In this document: one piece after another, positions 1-5,646 of the stretch
Numbering within the stretch: position 1 is the stretch's first letter
Layout: the number at the start of each line of letters is the position of its first letter
NCBI GenBank assembly: GCA_903957405.1
Contig: CAJBPC010000743.1
Span: 1 to 5,646, forward strand
DNA length: 5,646 nt
Source of the DNA: an uncultured bacterium
GTDB taxonomy: Bacteria > Bacteroidota > Bacteroidia > Chitinophagales > Chitinophagaceae
Direction of reading: 5' to 3'
The notes under the pieces: model-generated
What the model saw: only the letters and a program-made list of their open reading frames with translations
Database searches by the model: none
What the model was told of the DNA's origin: nothing
Program-made: the position numbers and the translations under genes

Positions 1-468
1 GGGGGAATCATCCTGTTGTTCATTGATCGCTTTTTCAAATCCCCTGAAGTGCATGAAGATGAGGACATCACGTACAGGCATGCTTTCATGATCGGTCTCT
101 ATCAGGTGCTTGCGATCGTCTTTCCTGGTCTTAGCAGAAGTGCAGCCACGATCATCGGAGGCATGCAGCAAAAGCTGAGCCGCTCCCTCGCTGCTGAGTT
201 CTCCTTTTACCTAGCCGTTCCCACGATGATGGCCGCCACGCTGAAGAGCGTCTATGATGTGTACAAGGAAAGTCCTGAAGTGCTCAAGTCGGAGAACCTC
301 ACCACCCTCTTCGTCGGAAGCGTGATCGCATTCGGAGTCTCCATCCTGGCAATCCGATTCCTGATCACATACCTGCAAAAAAATGGATTCCGGATGTTCG
401 GATGGTACAGGATAGTGGTGGGTCTAATCATGATCGGACTGATACTCGGTGGCAAGATACCGGTATAA
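1..468 (+). CDS. uppP: Undecaprenyl-diphosphatase UppP (BacA family), 3' part
   Basis: This is the C-terminal 155 residues of an integral membrane phosphatase. The family dephosphorylates undecaprenyl pyrophosphate to undecaprenyl phosphate, recycling the lipid carrier for peptidoglycan and surface polysaccharide synthesis, and gives bacitracin resistance when overexpressed. The reading frame is open from base 1, so the start and roughly the first 110 residues lie outside the window (the family is usually about 265-275 residues). The diagnostic motif PGLSRSAAT is at fragment residues 42-50 (bases 124-150), including the Ser-Arg-Ser active-site segment. A conserved hydrophobic segment AEFSFYLAVPTMMAAT follows at 65-80, then two more membrane helices near 102-120 and 131-150. 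The TAA stop is at 466-468. The next gene starts 44 bases later on the same strand, so co-transcription is likely. Family assignment is firm. Confidence 0.96.
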   Translation, partial: GGIILLFIDRFFKSPEVHEDEDITYRHAFMIGLYQVLAIVFPGLSRSAATIIGGMQQKLSRSLAAEFSFYLAVPTMMAATLKSVYDVYKESPEVLKSENLTTLFVGSVIAFGVSILAIRFLITYLQKNGFRMFGWYRIVVGLIMIGLILGGKIPV

Positions 469-512
469 GGGGAATATTTTACATATCTTACAACACACCA
501 CAACCCCACCAC

Positions 513-1823
513 ATGCAGCAGACCAACAAAAAGCTTGCGAGGGCATGGACCATGTACGACTGGGCCAACAGCTCCTATAACCTGGTGATCACATCGACCA
601 TGTTCCCGGCCTACTACGAAGAAGTCACGAAGTCGGCCAATGGCAGCAATGAGGTCATCTTCCTCGGCCGCAGTTTCGTGAATACAGCCTTATACAACTA
701 CGCCCTCGGCGTTGCATTTCTGATCGTTGCGATCATGTCGCCCATCCTGTCCTCCATCGCGGATTACAAAGGCAATAAGCGGTCTTTTATGAGATTTTTC
801 TGCACGCTCGGATCTTTGGCTTGCAGCAGCCTATACTTCTTCGACCGGTCAAACCTCGGTACAGGCATCTTCAGCGTCATCCTTGCCTGCATCGGATTCT
901 GGAGCAGCCTCGTCTTCTATAATTCATACCTGCCGGAAATCGCAGCGAAAAAAGACCGGGACAACCTGAGTGCAAAAGGGTTCGCAATGGGATTCATTGG
1001 AAGCGTGATCCTGCAGTTGATATGCTTTGCATTCCTATTCAAAAAAGAATGGTTCGGATGGCTGGGGATACAGGATACCGGTGACGCCCTGCGGACATCC
1101 TTCCTCATGGTGGGCATCTGGTGGTTTTCCTTCGCTCAGATCCCACTGAGCATCCTGCCAAAAGGAACCCCGAGTGCAAACCGGCCCGACCACAACCTCC
1201 TCGCCAACGGATTCATTGAGCTGAAGAAGGTATGGCACCAACTGCAGCACATGAAAGTGCTCAAACGCTTTCTGGCATCATTCTTTTTTTACAACATGGG
1301 CGTACAGACCGTCCTGCTAGCAGCCACCCTCTACGGCAAGAGTGAGCTGGCCATACCGGTCGACAACTTGATAATCGCCATCATGCTCATACAGCTCGTG
1401 GCGATACCCGGCGCATTGTTCCTGTCATGGTTCTCGGGTAAGTTCGGGAACCTGCAGGCGCTTATGTTCGCAGTGGTCATATGGATCGGCATTTGCGTGA
1501 CAGGCTACAGGATTCCGGCGGGAGATGTGATCGCATTCTATGGCCTAGCGGCCGTGGTGGGTTTCGTCATGGGCGGGATACAATCCGTGAGCAGAAGCAC
1601 CTATGCGAAGATGATGCCCGTGACGAAGGATACGACGTCTTTTTTCAGCTTCTTCGATGTCACGGAAAAAATCGCCATCGTGATCGGCATGTTCAGCTAT
1701 GGATACATCACGGAGTTCACCGGAGGTTCACAGCGCAACAGCGTCCTAGCCATGATGACTTTCTTCATCATCGGTCTGGCAATGCTGCTCATTACCTGGA
1801 ACACTGCCAGAAAAAAAGTTTGA
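513..1823 (+). CDS. MFS transporter, UMF1 (Atg22-like) family
   Basis: This is a 436-residue polytopic inner-membrane transporter of the major facilitator superfamily with about 12 hydrophobic segments. It fits the UMF1/Atg22-like branch: an N-terminal YDWANSSY motif at residues 15-22, ADYKGNKR at 83-90 after the second helix (the MFS loop 2-3 position), GGIQSVSRSTYAKMMP at 354-369, and FFSFFDVTEK at 377-386. The substrate is unknown; bacterial members of this branch are mostly annotated only as MFS transporters. I chose the ATG at 513 because the protein then begins just before the conserved first helix. The frame stays open further upstream but overlaps uppP and adds no recognisable sequence. 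No Shine-Dalgarno motif precedes the ATG. Bases 490-513 contain only A and C, a probably unstructured leader. The next gene starts 4 bases after the stop, which suggests one operon and translational coupling. Confidence 0.9.
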   Translation: MQQTNKKLARAWTMYDWANSSYNLVITSTMFPAYYEEVTKSANGSNEVIFLGRSFVNTALYNYALGVAFLIVAIMSPILSSIADYKGNKRSFMRFFCTLGSLACSSLYFFDRSNLGTGIFSVILACIGFWSSLVFYNSYLPEIAAKKDRDNLSAKGFAMGFIGSVILQLICFAFLFKKEWFGWLGIQDTGDALRTSFLMVGIWWFSFAQIPLSILPKGTPSANRPDHNLLANGFIELKKVWHQLQHMKVLKRFLASFFFYNMGVQTVLLAATLYGKSELAIPVDNLIIAIMLIQLVAIPGALFLSWFSGKFGNLQALMFAVVIWIGICVTGYRIPAGDVIAFYGLAAVVGFVMGGIQSVSRSTYAKMMPVTKDTTSFFSFFDVTEKIAIVIGMFSYGYITEFTGGSQRNSVLAMMTFFIIGLAMLLITWNTARKKV

Positions 1824-1827
1824 CAAC

Positions 1828-2673
1828 ATGAAATTATACACAATAGATACGGAGCTTTTCAAGTTGGACGGCGGTGCCATGTATGGTGTGGTGCCAAAAG
1901 TGATATGGAACAAACTGAACCCTGCTGACGAAAACAACCTATGCACTTGGGCCATGCGCTGTCTTCTCGTGGAAGATGGCGACCGGCTTATACTCATCGA
2001 TAACGGCGTCGGAGACAAACAGGATGACAAGTTCTTCGGACACTACCACCTGCACGGGCCCGATACCCTTGAGCGCTCACTGCGCAGGCATGGATTCCTC
2101 CGGTCAGACATAACCGATGTCATCCTCACCCACCTGCACTTCGACCACTGCGGAGGCTCTGTCATCCGCGAGGGCGATACATTTGTCACGGCATTCCCGA
2201 ATGCCACCTATTGGAGCAATGAAAGACACTGGCAATGGGCCATACATCCCAACGATCGGGAAAAAGCATCCTTCTTGAAAGAAAACATACTGCCGATACA
2301 GGAAAGCGGACAACTATCCATGATGCCCGTTCCGGCTAAGGGAACGGCGGCATTCTCTTCGACCATGGATATCCGGTTTGTACACGGACATACGGATGCG
2401 ATGATGCTCCCAAGGATCCTGTACAAGGACAGGACAATCGTTTACATGGCAGATCTTATCCCAGCTGTCGGACATATACCCCTTCCCTATGTCATGGCAT
2501 ATGATATGTTTCCACTGACGACTCTGACCGAAAAAAAAGCATTCCTAGAAGAAGCGGTTCATAACGATTATGTCCTGTTTTTCGAACATGACCCCGTGCA
2601 TGAATGCTGCACCCTTCAAATGACGGAAAAAGGCGTTCGTGTAAAGGAACACTTCCCATTGTCCGCACTCTAA
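1828..2673 (+). CDS. Metallo-beta-lactamase-fold metal-dependent hydrolase
   Basis: This is a 281-residue soluble protein of the metallo-beta-lactamase superfamily, with no signal peptide, so probably cytoplasmic. The metal-binding signature HLHFDH is at residues 102-107 (His102, His104, Asp106, His107). Further likely metal ligands are His188 in the GHTD segment, Asp209 in MADLI and His254 in FEHDP. The strand-loop LILIDNGVG at 54-62 is the usual first half of the fold. A complete ligand set argues for an active dinuclear enzyme. The arrangement is closest to the lactonase/YtnP-like group of the superfamily, but the substrate cannot be read from sequence and a quorum-quenching role would be speculation. 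The ATG lies 4 bases after the transporter stop, so the two are probably translated from one message. A functional link (a transported compound that is then hydrolysed) is possible but is inferred from position only. Confidence 0.92.
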   Translation: MKLYTIDTELFKLDGGAMYGVVPKVIWNKLNPADENNLCTWAMRCLLVEDGDRLILIDNGVGDKQDDKFFGHYHLHGPDTLERSLRRHGFLRSDITDVILTHLHFDHCGGSVIREGDTFVTAFPNATYWSNERHWQWAIHPNDREKASFLKENILPIQESGQLSMMPVPAKGTAAFSSTMDIRFVHGHTDAMMLPRILYKDRTIVYMADLIPAVGHIPLPYVMAYDMFPLTTLTEKKAFLEEAVHNDYVLFFEHDPVHECCTLQMTEKGVRVKEHFPLSAL

Positions 2674-2726
2674 TGTTCCGCTAGAGATAATATGAACTAC
2701 GGCCGAGGTTTTGGCTGCCCGCGAAG

Positions 2727-3518
2727 TCAATTGCCTGATATCCTGGCCGTCAATGGGTATCTAAGGTTTGCATATCCTTTCATATCCACTTTCACGCTGC
2801 CCACCGTGATCGGACTCTCGATGCGCAAAGGGATATGATTACGGTCATCCGACACCCAGACATTCATTTTTTCGCCTCCGGAGAAGATGGTCCCGCTGAT
2901 GAGCATAGGCCTGAATCGGATGGCGCGGTACCTGCCAAAACGGGTCTTTATGACCTCCTTTCCAAGGTATCTGATGAAAAGCGGGTATACCTGTTCATCT
3001 ATGAACATGTTGAAGGGGATCTTATCGCCTGGCTTATATTTATCAAAATCAATGTTTCGGGCATAATAGATCGCACTTAACACATCTTGTACGCAAGGAG
3101 GCACCGGGTAATTGCCCTTTTTCGTTTCCGCCCGATGCTTCTGCTGGTCGAAACTAACATTTTCCTTGATGGTATACCCCCCCTCATACACATCCCGCTG
3201 AAACCTGTAGGGTCGAAGCGATGCCGTATCGATGAAGGATTCGTACTTGTCCCTTACCTTGAAGATCCAGTCGTACTTGGGGTTGGAAGTGCCTATCCCG
3301 GTAAGGTGGTACACCGGCTTGTTATTGTAGCTTGATTTTTGAACAGTGAAACTTGCATCCCCTGCGTCCACATAGATTCCAATCACGCTGTAATACACTT
3401 TGAACCGGATATTCTCTCCATCCATAAAGGATGTGTTCGAGATCCCGCAGAAATCATCGAACGCACTCAGGCTTACCACCGACAAGATCAGGAGCGAAAG
3501 CAAGGAAAACTTCTTCAT
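2727..3518 (-). CDS. DUF3108 domain-containing exported protein
   Basis: This is a 263-residue protein with an N-terminal Sec-type signal peptide: Lys2-Lys3, a hydrophobic core at about 5-18 and likely cleavage near SLSA (residue 19). It should therefore act in the periplasm or at the outer membrane. The mature part is predicted to be mostly beta-strand and matches DUF3108: FKVRDKYESFID at 86-97, QDVLSAIYYAR at 144-154, NVWVSDDRNHIPLRIES at 219-235 and VGSVKVDMKGYANLRYP at 239-255. Its biochemical function is not established. There is no lipobox: Cys24 follows DDF, not the usual small-residue context. It lies 94 bases downstream of the membrane gene on the same strand and may share its message. 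A 15-codon reading frame in the gap overlaps its start (ATGA). It converges on the hydrolase gene across 53 bases, where I see no convincing terminator hairpin. Confidence 0.9.
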   Translation of the reverse strand: MKKFSLLSLLILSVVSLSAFDDFCGISNTSFMDGENIRFKVYYSVIGIYVDAGDASFTVQKSSYNNKPVYHLTGIGTSNPKYDWIFKVRDKYESFIDTASLRPYRFQRDVYEGGYTIKENVSFDQQKHRAETKKGNYPVPPCVQDVLSAIYYARNIDFDKYKPGDKIPFNMFIDEQVYPLFIRYLGKEVIKTRFGRYRAIRFRPMLISGTIFSGGEKMNVWVSDDRNHIPLRIESPITVGSVKVDMKGYANLRYPLTARISGN

Positions 3519-3522
3519 GCCC

Positions 3523-3535
3523 AGAATTGAATTCT
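3523..3535. repeat. 13-base perfect palindrome before the DUF3108 start
   Basis: AGAATT and AATTCT flank a central G, making a perfect inverted repeat that ends 5 bases upstream of the DUF3108 ATG. It could be an operator half-site pair or a small hairpin over the ribosome-loading region. AT-rich palindromes of this length also occur by chance, and no second copy was seen in the window. Confidence 0.25.
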
Positions 3536-3612
3536 TTCATGTAAAGCTATGCAAATAGCCATCCTGAGCGTGTGACCTCCGTCATTATTAGCAGAATATT
3601 CACCCAACGGGT

Positions 3613-4620
3613 TCAGATTTTCCGAAAAACCCTTACCCTGAACACCAGCAGGCTTCCAACAATGGCAGGCATCACCAGATTGATCAGCCAGATACCGGTG
3701 GCAGCGGTGTAGATTCCCAGCAGGTTGCTGCTGTATATCCCGAATATCAGGAGGCTGTACTGCCAGCGTAGTCCGAGTTCCAACAGTGCGATGCTGGGCA
3801 TGACTGCCATGAGTAGAAAGAAAGCGGAAACGGCCCAGAAGGAGGTCCACCATGCAGGGCCGGCATCCAAGGCTTGTAACATCAAAATGTATTGCAACAC
3901 GAATATCAAGTAACGGAGCACTGACACCCCGAAAATCCTTGACAGGATCACGGTATCCATCTCCTCCAAAACGGAAATATGCCTACGCAACCGGCCAATG
4001 GCGGGTAATCGGTCGATGAACCTTACCAACCAACCGATGCGGAAATATAAAACAAGACCCACCAAGGTAGCCAGCCCTGCCATCATCCGAAAAAGAGGAA
4101 GCCAAACTCCGACCAACCCGCTTTCATGGGATCCCAAAAGATCATCCTCAAGAACAAAAAGAGCGATGATACCCGCCACCATGGTCACCAAAAGCTGGGC
4201 GAAGCTGCCCACGATCGTCAACGAAACCGAACGAATACGCATCCCCTCCGGAACATATAGTATGCGTCCACCATACTCACCGATACGGTTGGGTGTGCCT
4301 ATGGAAAAAGCCACACCGGCAAGGATGGCCTTGAATGCCCGCCCAAAGGGAATGCGACAGAGATGTCGGATCGAGAGCTGCCATTTCCAGGCCTCAAGTC
4401 CCCAATTGACGATCGTAAGAAAAAATGTGAAAAAGATTTTCCAGGATGATGGTCCTTTCAGTACATCTGCGATTCCCTGCAAGTGCTGGTCGAAGTCTGG
4501 CTGCTCCTTGACCTGGTTGTAGACAGACCATGACAGCCAGCAGAACAGTGCCGGTCCAAGGAACCAGTTGAGGAATATTTTGATATTTTTGTACAGACCT
4601 TCAGATTGAAACCGCTTCAA
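3613..4620 (-). CDS. LPG_synthase_TM (flippase-like) integral membrane protein
   Basis: This is a 335-residue multi-pass membrane protein of the lysylphosphatidylglycerol synthase transmembrane / AglD-like family (the domain that also forms the flippase half of MprF). The family hallmark TPNRIGEYGGR is at residues 109-119, with a second conserved segment MPSIALLELGLR at 274-285. Hydrophobic segments lie near 15-33, 62-78, 97-107, 135-157, 180-195, 230-250, 260-280, 286-305 and 307-328. No soluble aminoacyltransferase domain is attached, so lipid aminoacylation is not implied. A role in moving or binding a lipid or polyprenyl-linked substrate is only an inference. No ATG fits near the first helix, so I chose TTG at 4620. 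The frame stays open to 4761, but that stretch is antisense to the conserved start of ruvC and is unlikely to be coding. The gene is head-to-head with ruvC, 13 bases apart. Confidence 0.85.
   Translation of the reverse strand: MKRFQSEGLYKNIKIFLNWFLGPALFCWLSWSVYNQVKEQPDFDQHLQGIADVLKGPSSWKIFFTFFLTIVNWGLEAWKWQLSIRHLCRIPFGRAFKAILAGVAFSIGTPNRIGEYGGRILYVPEGMRIRSVSLTIVGSFAQLLVTMVAGIIALFVLEDDLLGSHESGLVGVWLPLFRMMAGLATLVGLVLYFRIGWLVRFIDRLPAIGRLRRHISVLEEMDTVILSRIFGVSVLRYLIFVLQYILMLQALDAGPAWWTSFWAVSAFFLLMAVMPSIALLELGLRWQYSLLIFGIYSSNLLGIYTAATGIWLINLVMPAIVGSLLVFRVRVFRKI
4584..4591 (+). promoter_or_regulatory. Candidate Bacteroidota -7 box for ruvC
   Basis: TATTTTTG matches the Bacteroidota sigma-ABfr consensus TAnnTTTG exactly and lies 42 bases before the ruvC start, inside the 5' end of the divergent membrane gene. 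The -33 element is weak: only a TTG at 4568-4570, closer than the usual spacing of about 19-20 bases. Transcription would begin near 4597, leaving a leader of about 35-40 bases. The location fits a gene pair with no room for promoters between the starts. Confidence 0.4.
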
Positions 4621-4633
4621 ATGTATACCCCCA

Positions 4634-5200
4634 TTGTCGGAAAAAAATAAAATTATCCTCGGTGTGGATCCTGGCACCGTGATCATGGGCTTTGCATTGC
4701 TGGAGGTGAGTGGGCAAACCCTTCGGATGCTCGAAATGGATTCCCGTCGGTTAAACACCAAGTTGGAGATGTTCGACCGGTTAAAAACCGTCTACGAGAC
4801 CATCAACGGCCTCATTGTGAAATACCGGCCTCAGGAACTTTCCATTGAAGCGCCATTCTTTGGCAAGAACGTCCAGAGCATGCTTAAACTCGGCAGGGCC
4901 CAGGGCGTAGTGATCGCAGCTGCTTTGCAGTATGGCATGCCGGTGACCGAGTACTCCCCGCGGCGGATCAAACAGGCCGTCACCGGCAATGGCAATGCTA
5001 CAAAAGAGAAAGTGTGGGACATGCTGCAGCACATACTCTCTTTCCGGCACGAACTCGCGAAGCTGGATGCCTCCGATGCATTGGCCGTGGCTGTTTGCCA
5101 TCATTACATGCAGCAATCGCCCATACCGGAGAAATCCAATAAGAAAAAATCCGGAGGCTGGGCCGATTTCATCAAGGATAACCCCCAGCGGATCAAATAG
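4634..5200 (+). CDS. ruvC: Crossover junction endodeoxyribonuclease RuvC
   Basis: This is a 188-residue Holliday junction resolvase that works with RuvAB: it nicks paired strands of four-way junctions symmetrically during recombinational repair. All four catalytic acidic residues of the RNase H-like fold are present: Asp12 in GVDPGT, Glu72 in SIEAPFFGKN, and Asp145 and Asp148 in LDASDALAVAVCHH. The conserved segment GMPVTEYSPRRIKQAVTGNGNATKEKV is at 101-127. The length is slightly above the E. coli enzyme (173 residues) because of a basic C-terminal tail ending in SGGWADFIKDNPQRIK, typical of Bacteroidota members. The start is TTG at 4634, giving MSEKNKIILGVDPGT, a normal N terminus. An ATG at 4621 is out of frame and runs into a stop after nine codons. 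The stop codon is 5 bases from that of the convergent membrane gene. ruvA and ruvB are not in the window. Confidence 0.96.
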   Translation: MSEKNKIILGVDPGTVIMGFALLEVSGQTLRMLEMDSRRLNTKLEMFDRLKTVYETINGLIVKYRPQELSIEAPFFGKNVQSMLKLGRAQGVVIAAALQYGMPVTEYSPRRIKQAVTGNGNATKEKVWDMLQHILSFRHELAKLDASDALAVAVCHHYMQQSPIPEKSNKKKSGGWADFIKDNPQRIK

Positions 5201-5205
5201 GGAAC

Positions 5206-5532
5206 TTAGACGAATCTGCGCCTAAAATATAGGAACACAAAAAAAAACAGGAGCAGTAATAGCGCTGCGTAATGGAACGCCCCTGTAGCCAAGTCAAGTG
5301 CCAGCCTACCCGCCAGTACGAATGGAAATAGCCAAAGCCCCCACTTCTCCATGGCCCATATGCCTGACAATGCAGCCATGAAAAGGATTGTCAGAAATAC
5401 CAAGCCGGCCGGGTAGAACATGCCGTAAGAAGCGAAAGCCCCGGTGAATGCATAGAGGATATTGATGAGTCCACCTGCGAAAAGAATCGACACCAGGATG
5501 GTAATAAACAAAGGTCTTTTCTGGTGCTGCAT
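5206..5532 (-). CDS. Small four-helix membrane protein, function unknown
   Basis: This is a 108-residue hydrophobic protein that I do not recognise as a named family. It has a short basic N terminus (MQHQKRP), then four likely membrane helices at about residues 7-29, 35-56, 59-80 and 84-102, and ends in a basic cap (YFRRRFV) that would sit in the cytoplasm by the positive-inside rule. No catalytic motif, metal-binding cluster or cysteine pair is visible. I chose the ATG at 5532: the frame is open upstream to 5586, but that would overlap the end of the preceding gene by 47 bases and add a polar stretch before the first helix. With this start the gene follows its upstream neighbour by 7 bases, as in an operon. 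The reading frame and topology make it a credible gene; its role is unknown. Confidence 0.75.
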   Translation of the reverse strand: MQHQKRPLFITILVSILFAGGLINILYAFTGAFASYGMFYPAGLVFLTILFMAALSGIWAMEKWGLWLFPFVLAGRLALDLATGAFHYAALLLLLFFFVFLYFRRRFV

Positions 5533-5539
5533 GTATTCT

Positions 5540-5646
5540 TCAGAGTTGTGAAATGATCTTTTCCTGAACGGAGCGAAATTGCGCATCCGTAAGCCGGAGT
5601 TTGGGTCGTGTGAAATTCAGGTCATCGGCCGAGTCGATCGGCACCA
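5540..5646 (-). CDS. C-terminal end of an unidentified gene
   Basis: Thirty-four codons of an open frame enter from the window edge and end with TGA at 5540-5542. The visible tail contains IDSADDLNFTRPKLRLTD and ends EKIISQL; it is polar and probably soluble. The following small membrane gene starts 7 bases later on the same strand, and this spacing is the main reason to accept the fragment as coding. The IDSADDLNF segment loosely resembles the ID(T/S)PEDL element near the C terminus of CTP-dependent sugar nucleotidyltransferases, but the fragment is too short to assign a family. Confidence 0.55.
   Translation of the reverse strand, partial: VPIDSADDLNFTRPKLRLTDAQFRSVQEKIISQL

Noticed and set aside
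402..512. Extension of the transporter upstream to an ATG at 402
   Set aside because: It would overlap the end of uppP by 67 bases and adds 37 residues with no family resemblance.
2674..2726. Possible terminator in the convergent gap (GGCC near 2701 with GGCT near 2713)
   Set aside because: The stem is only four pairs including one wobble, with no T-run following on either strand.
3998..4522. 174-codon plus-strand open frame opposite the membrane gene
   Set aside because: It is basic and low in complexity with no recognisable motif, as expected for the antisense of a hydrophobic membrane gene that carries family hallmarks.
4576..4582. Second TATTTTG next to the ruvC promoter candidate
   Set aside because: It has only one base between TA and TTTG, so it does not match the -7 consensus spacing.
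4621..4761. Extension of the membrane gene's frame upstream to 4761, adding 47 residues
   Set aside because: The added stretch is antisense to the conserved N terminus of ruvC, including the DPGT motif, is polar, and lies before the conserved first helix.
5533..5586. Longer form of the small membrane protein starting at 5586
   Set aside because: It overlaps the end of the upstream gene and adds a charged segment, while the ATG at 5532 gives normal operon spacing and starts just before the first helix.

Overview
The window looks like ordinary chromosomal DNA from a Bacteroidota bacterium, probably near the Chitinophagia. This placement is an inference. It rests on the protein families (a DUF3108 protein beside a lysylphosphatidylglycerol-synthase-like membrane protein and ruvC), the lack of Shine-Dalgarno motifs before the starts, A-rich or A/C-rich leaders, and a perfect match to the Bacteroidota -7 promoter box (TAnnTTTG) before ruvC. 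The coding density is very high. No gap exceeds 100 bases, and I see no RNA gene, insertion sequence, CRISPR array or phage gene.

Layout: (1) Bases 1-2673, plus strand, look like an operon: the 3' part of uppP (undecaprenyl-diphosphatase), a UMF1-type major facilitator transporter and a metallo-beta-lactamase-fold hydrolase, with gaps of 44 and 4 bases. (2) Bases 2727-4620, minus strand, hold a LPG_synthase_TM (flippase-like) integral membrane protein followed by an exported DUF3108 protein, 94 bases apart. They converge on the first operon across 53 bases. (3) Bases 4634-5200, plus strand, hold ruvC (Holliday junction endonuclease), head-to-head with the membrane gene. Both genes appear to start with TTG, only 13 bases apart. 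(4) Bases 5206-5646, minus strand, hold a small four-helix membrane protein of unknown function, 7 bases downstream of the 3' end of an unidentified gene that runs off the window. This pair converges on ruvC with only 5 bases between the stop codons.

Several genes share a cell-envelope theme: UppP recycles the lipid carrier for peptidoglycan and O-antigen synthesis, and the membrane/DUF3108 pair may act in the envelope. ruvC is a housekeeping recombination gene. I found no convincing new biological system. The most notable spot is the crowded 4584-4634 junction, where two divergent genes with TTG starts leave no room for ordinary promoters between them.
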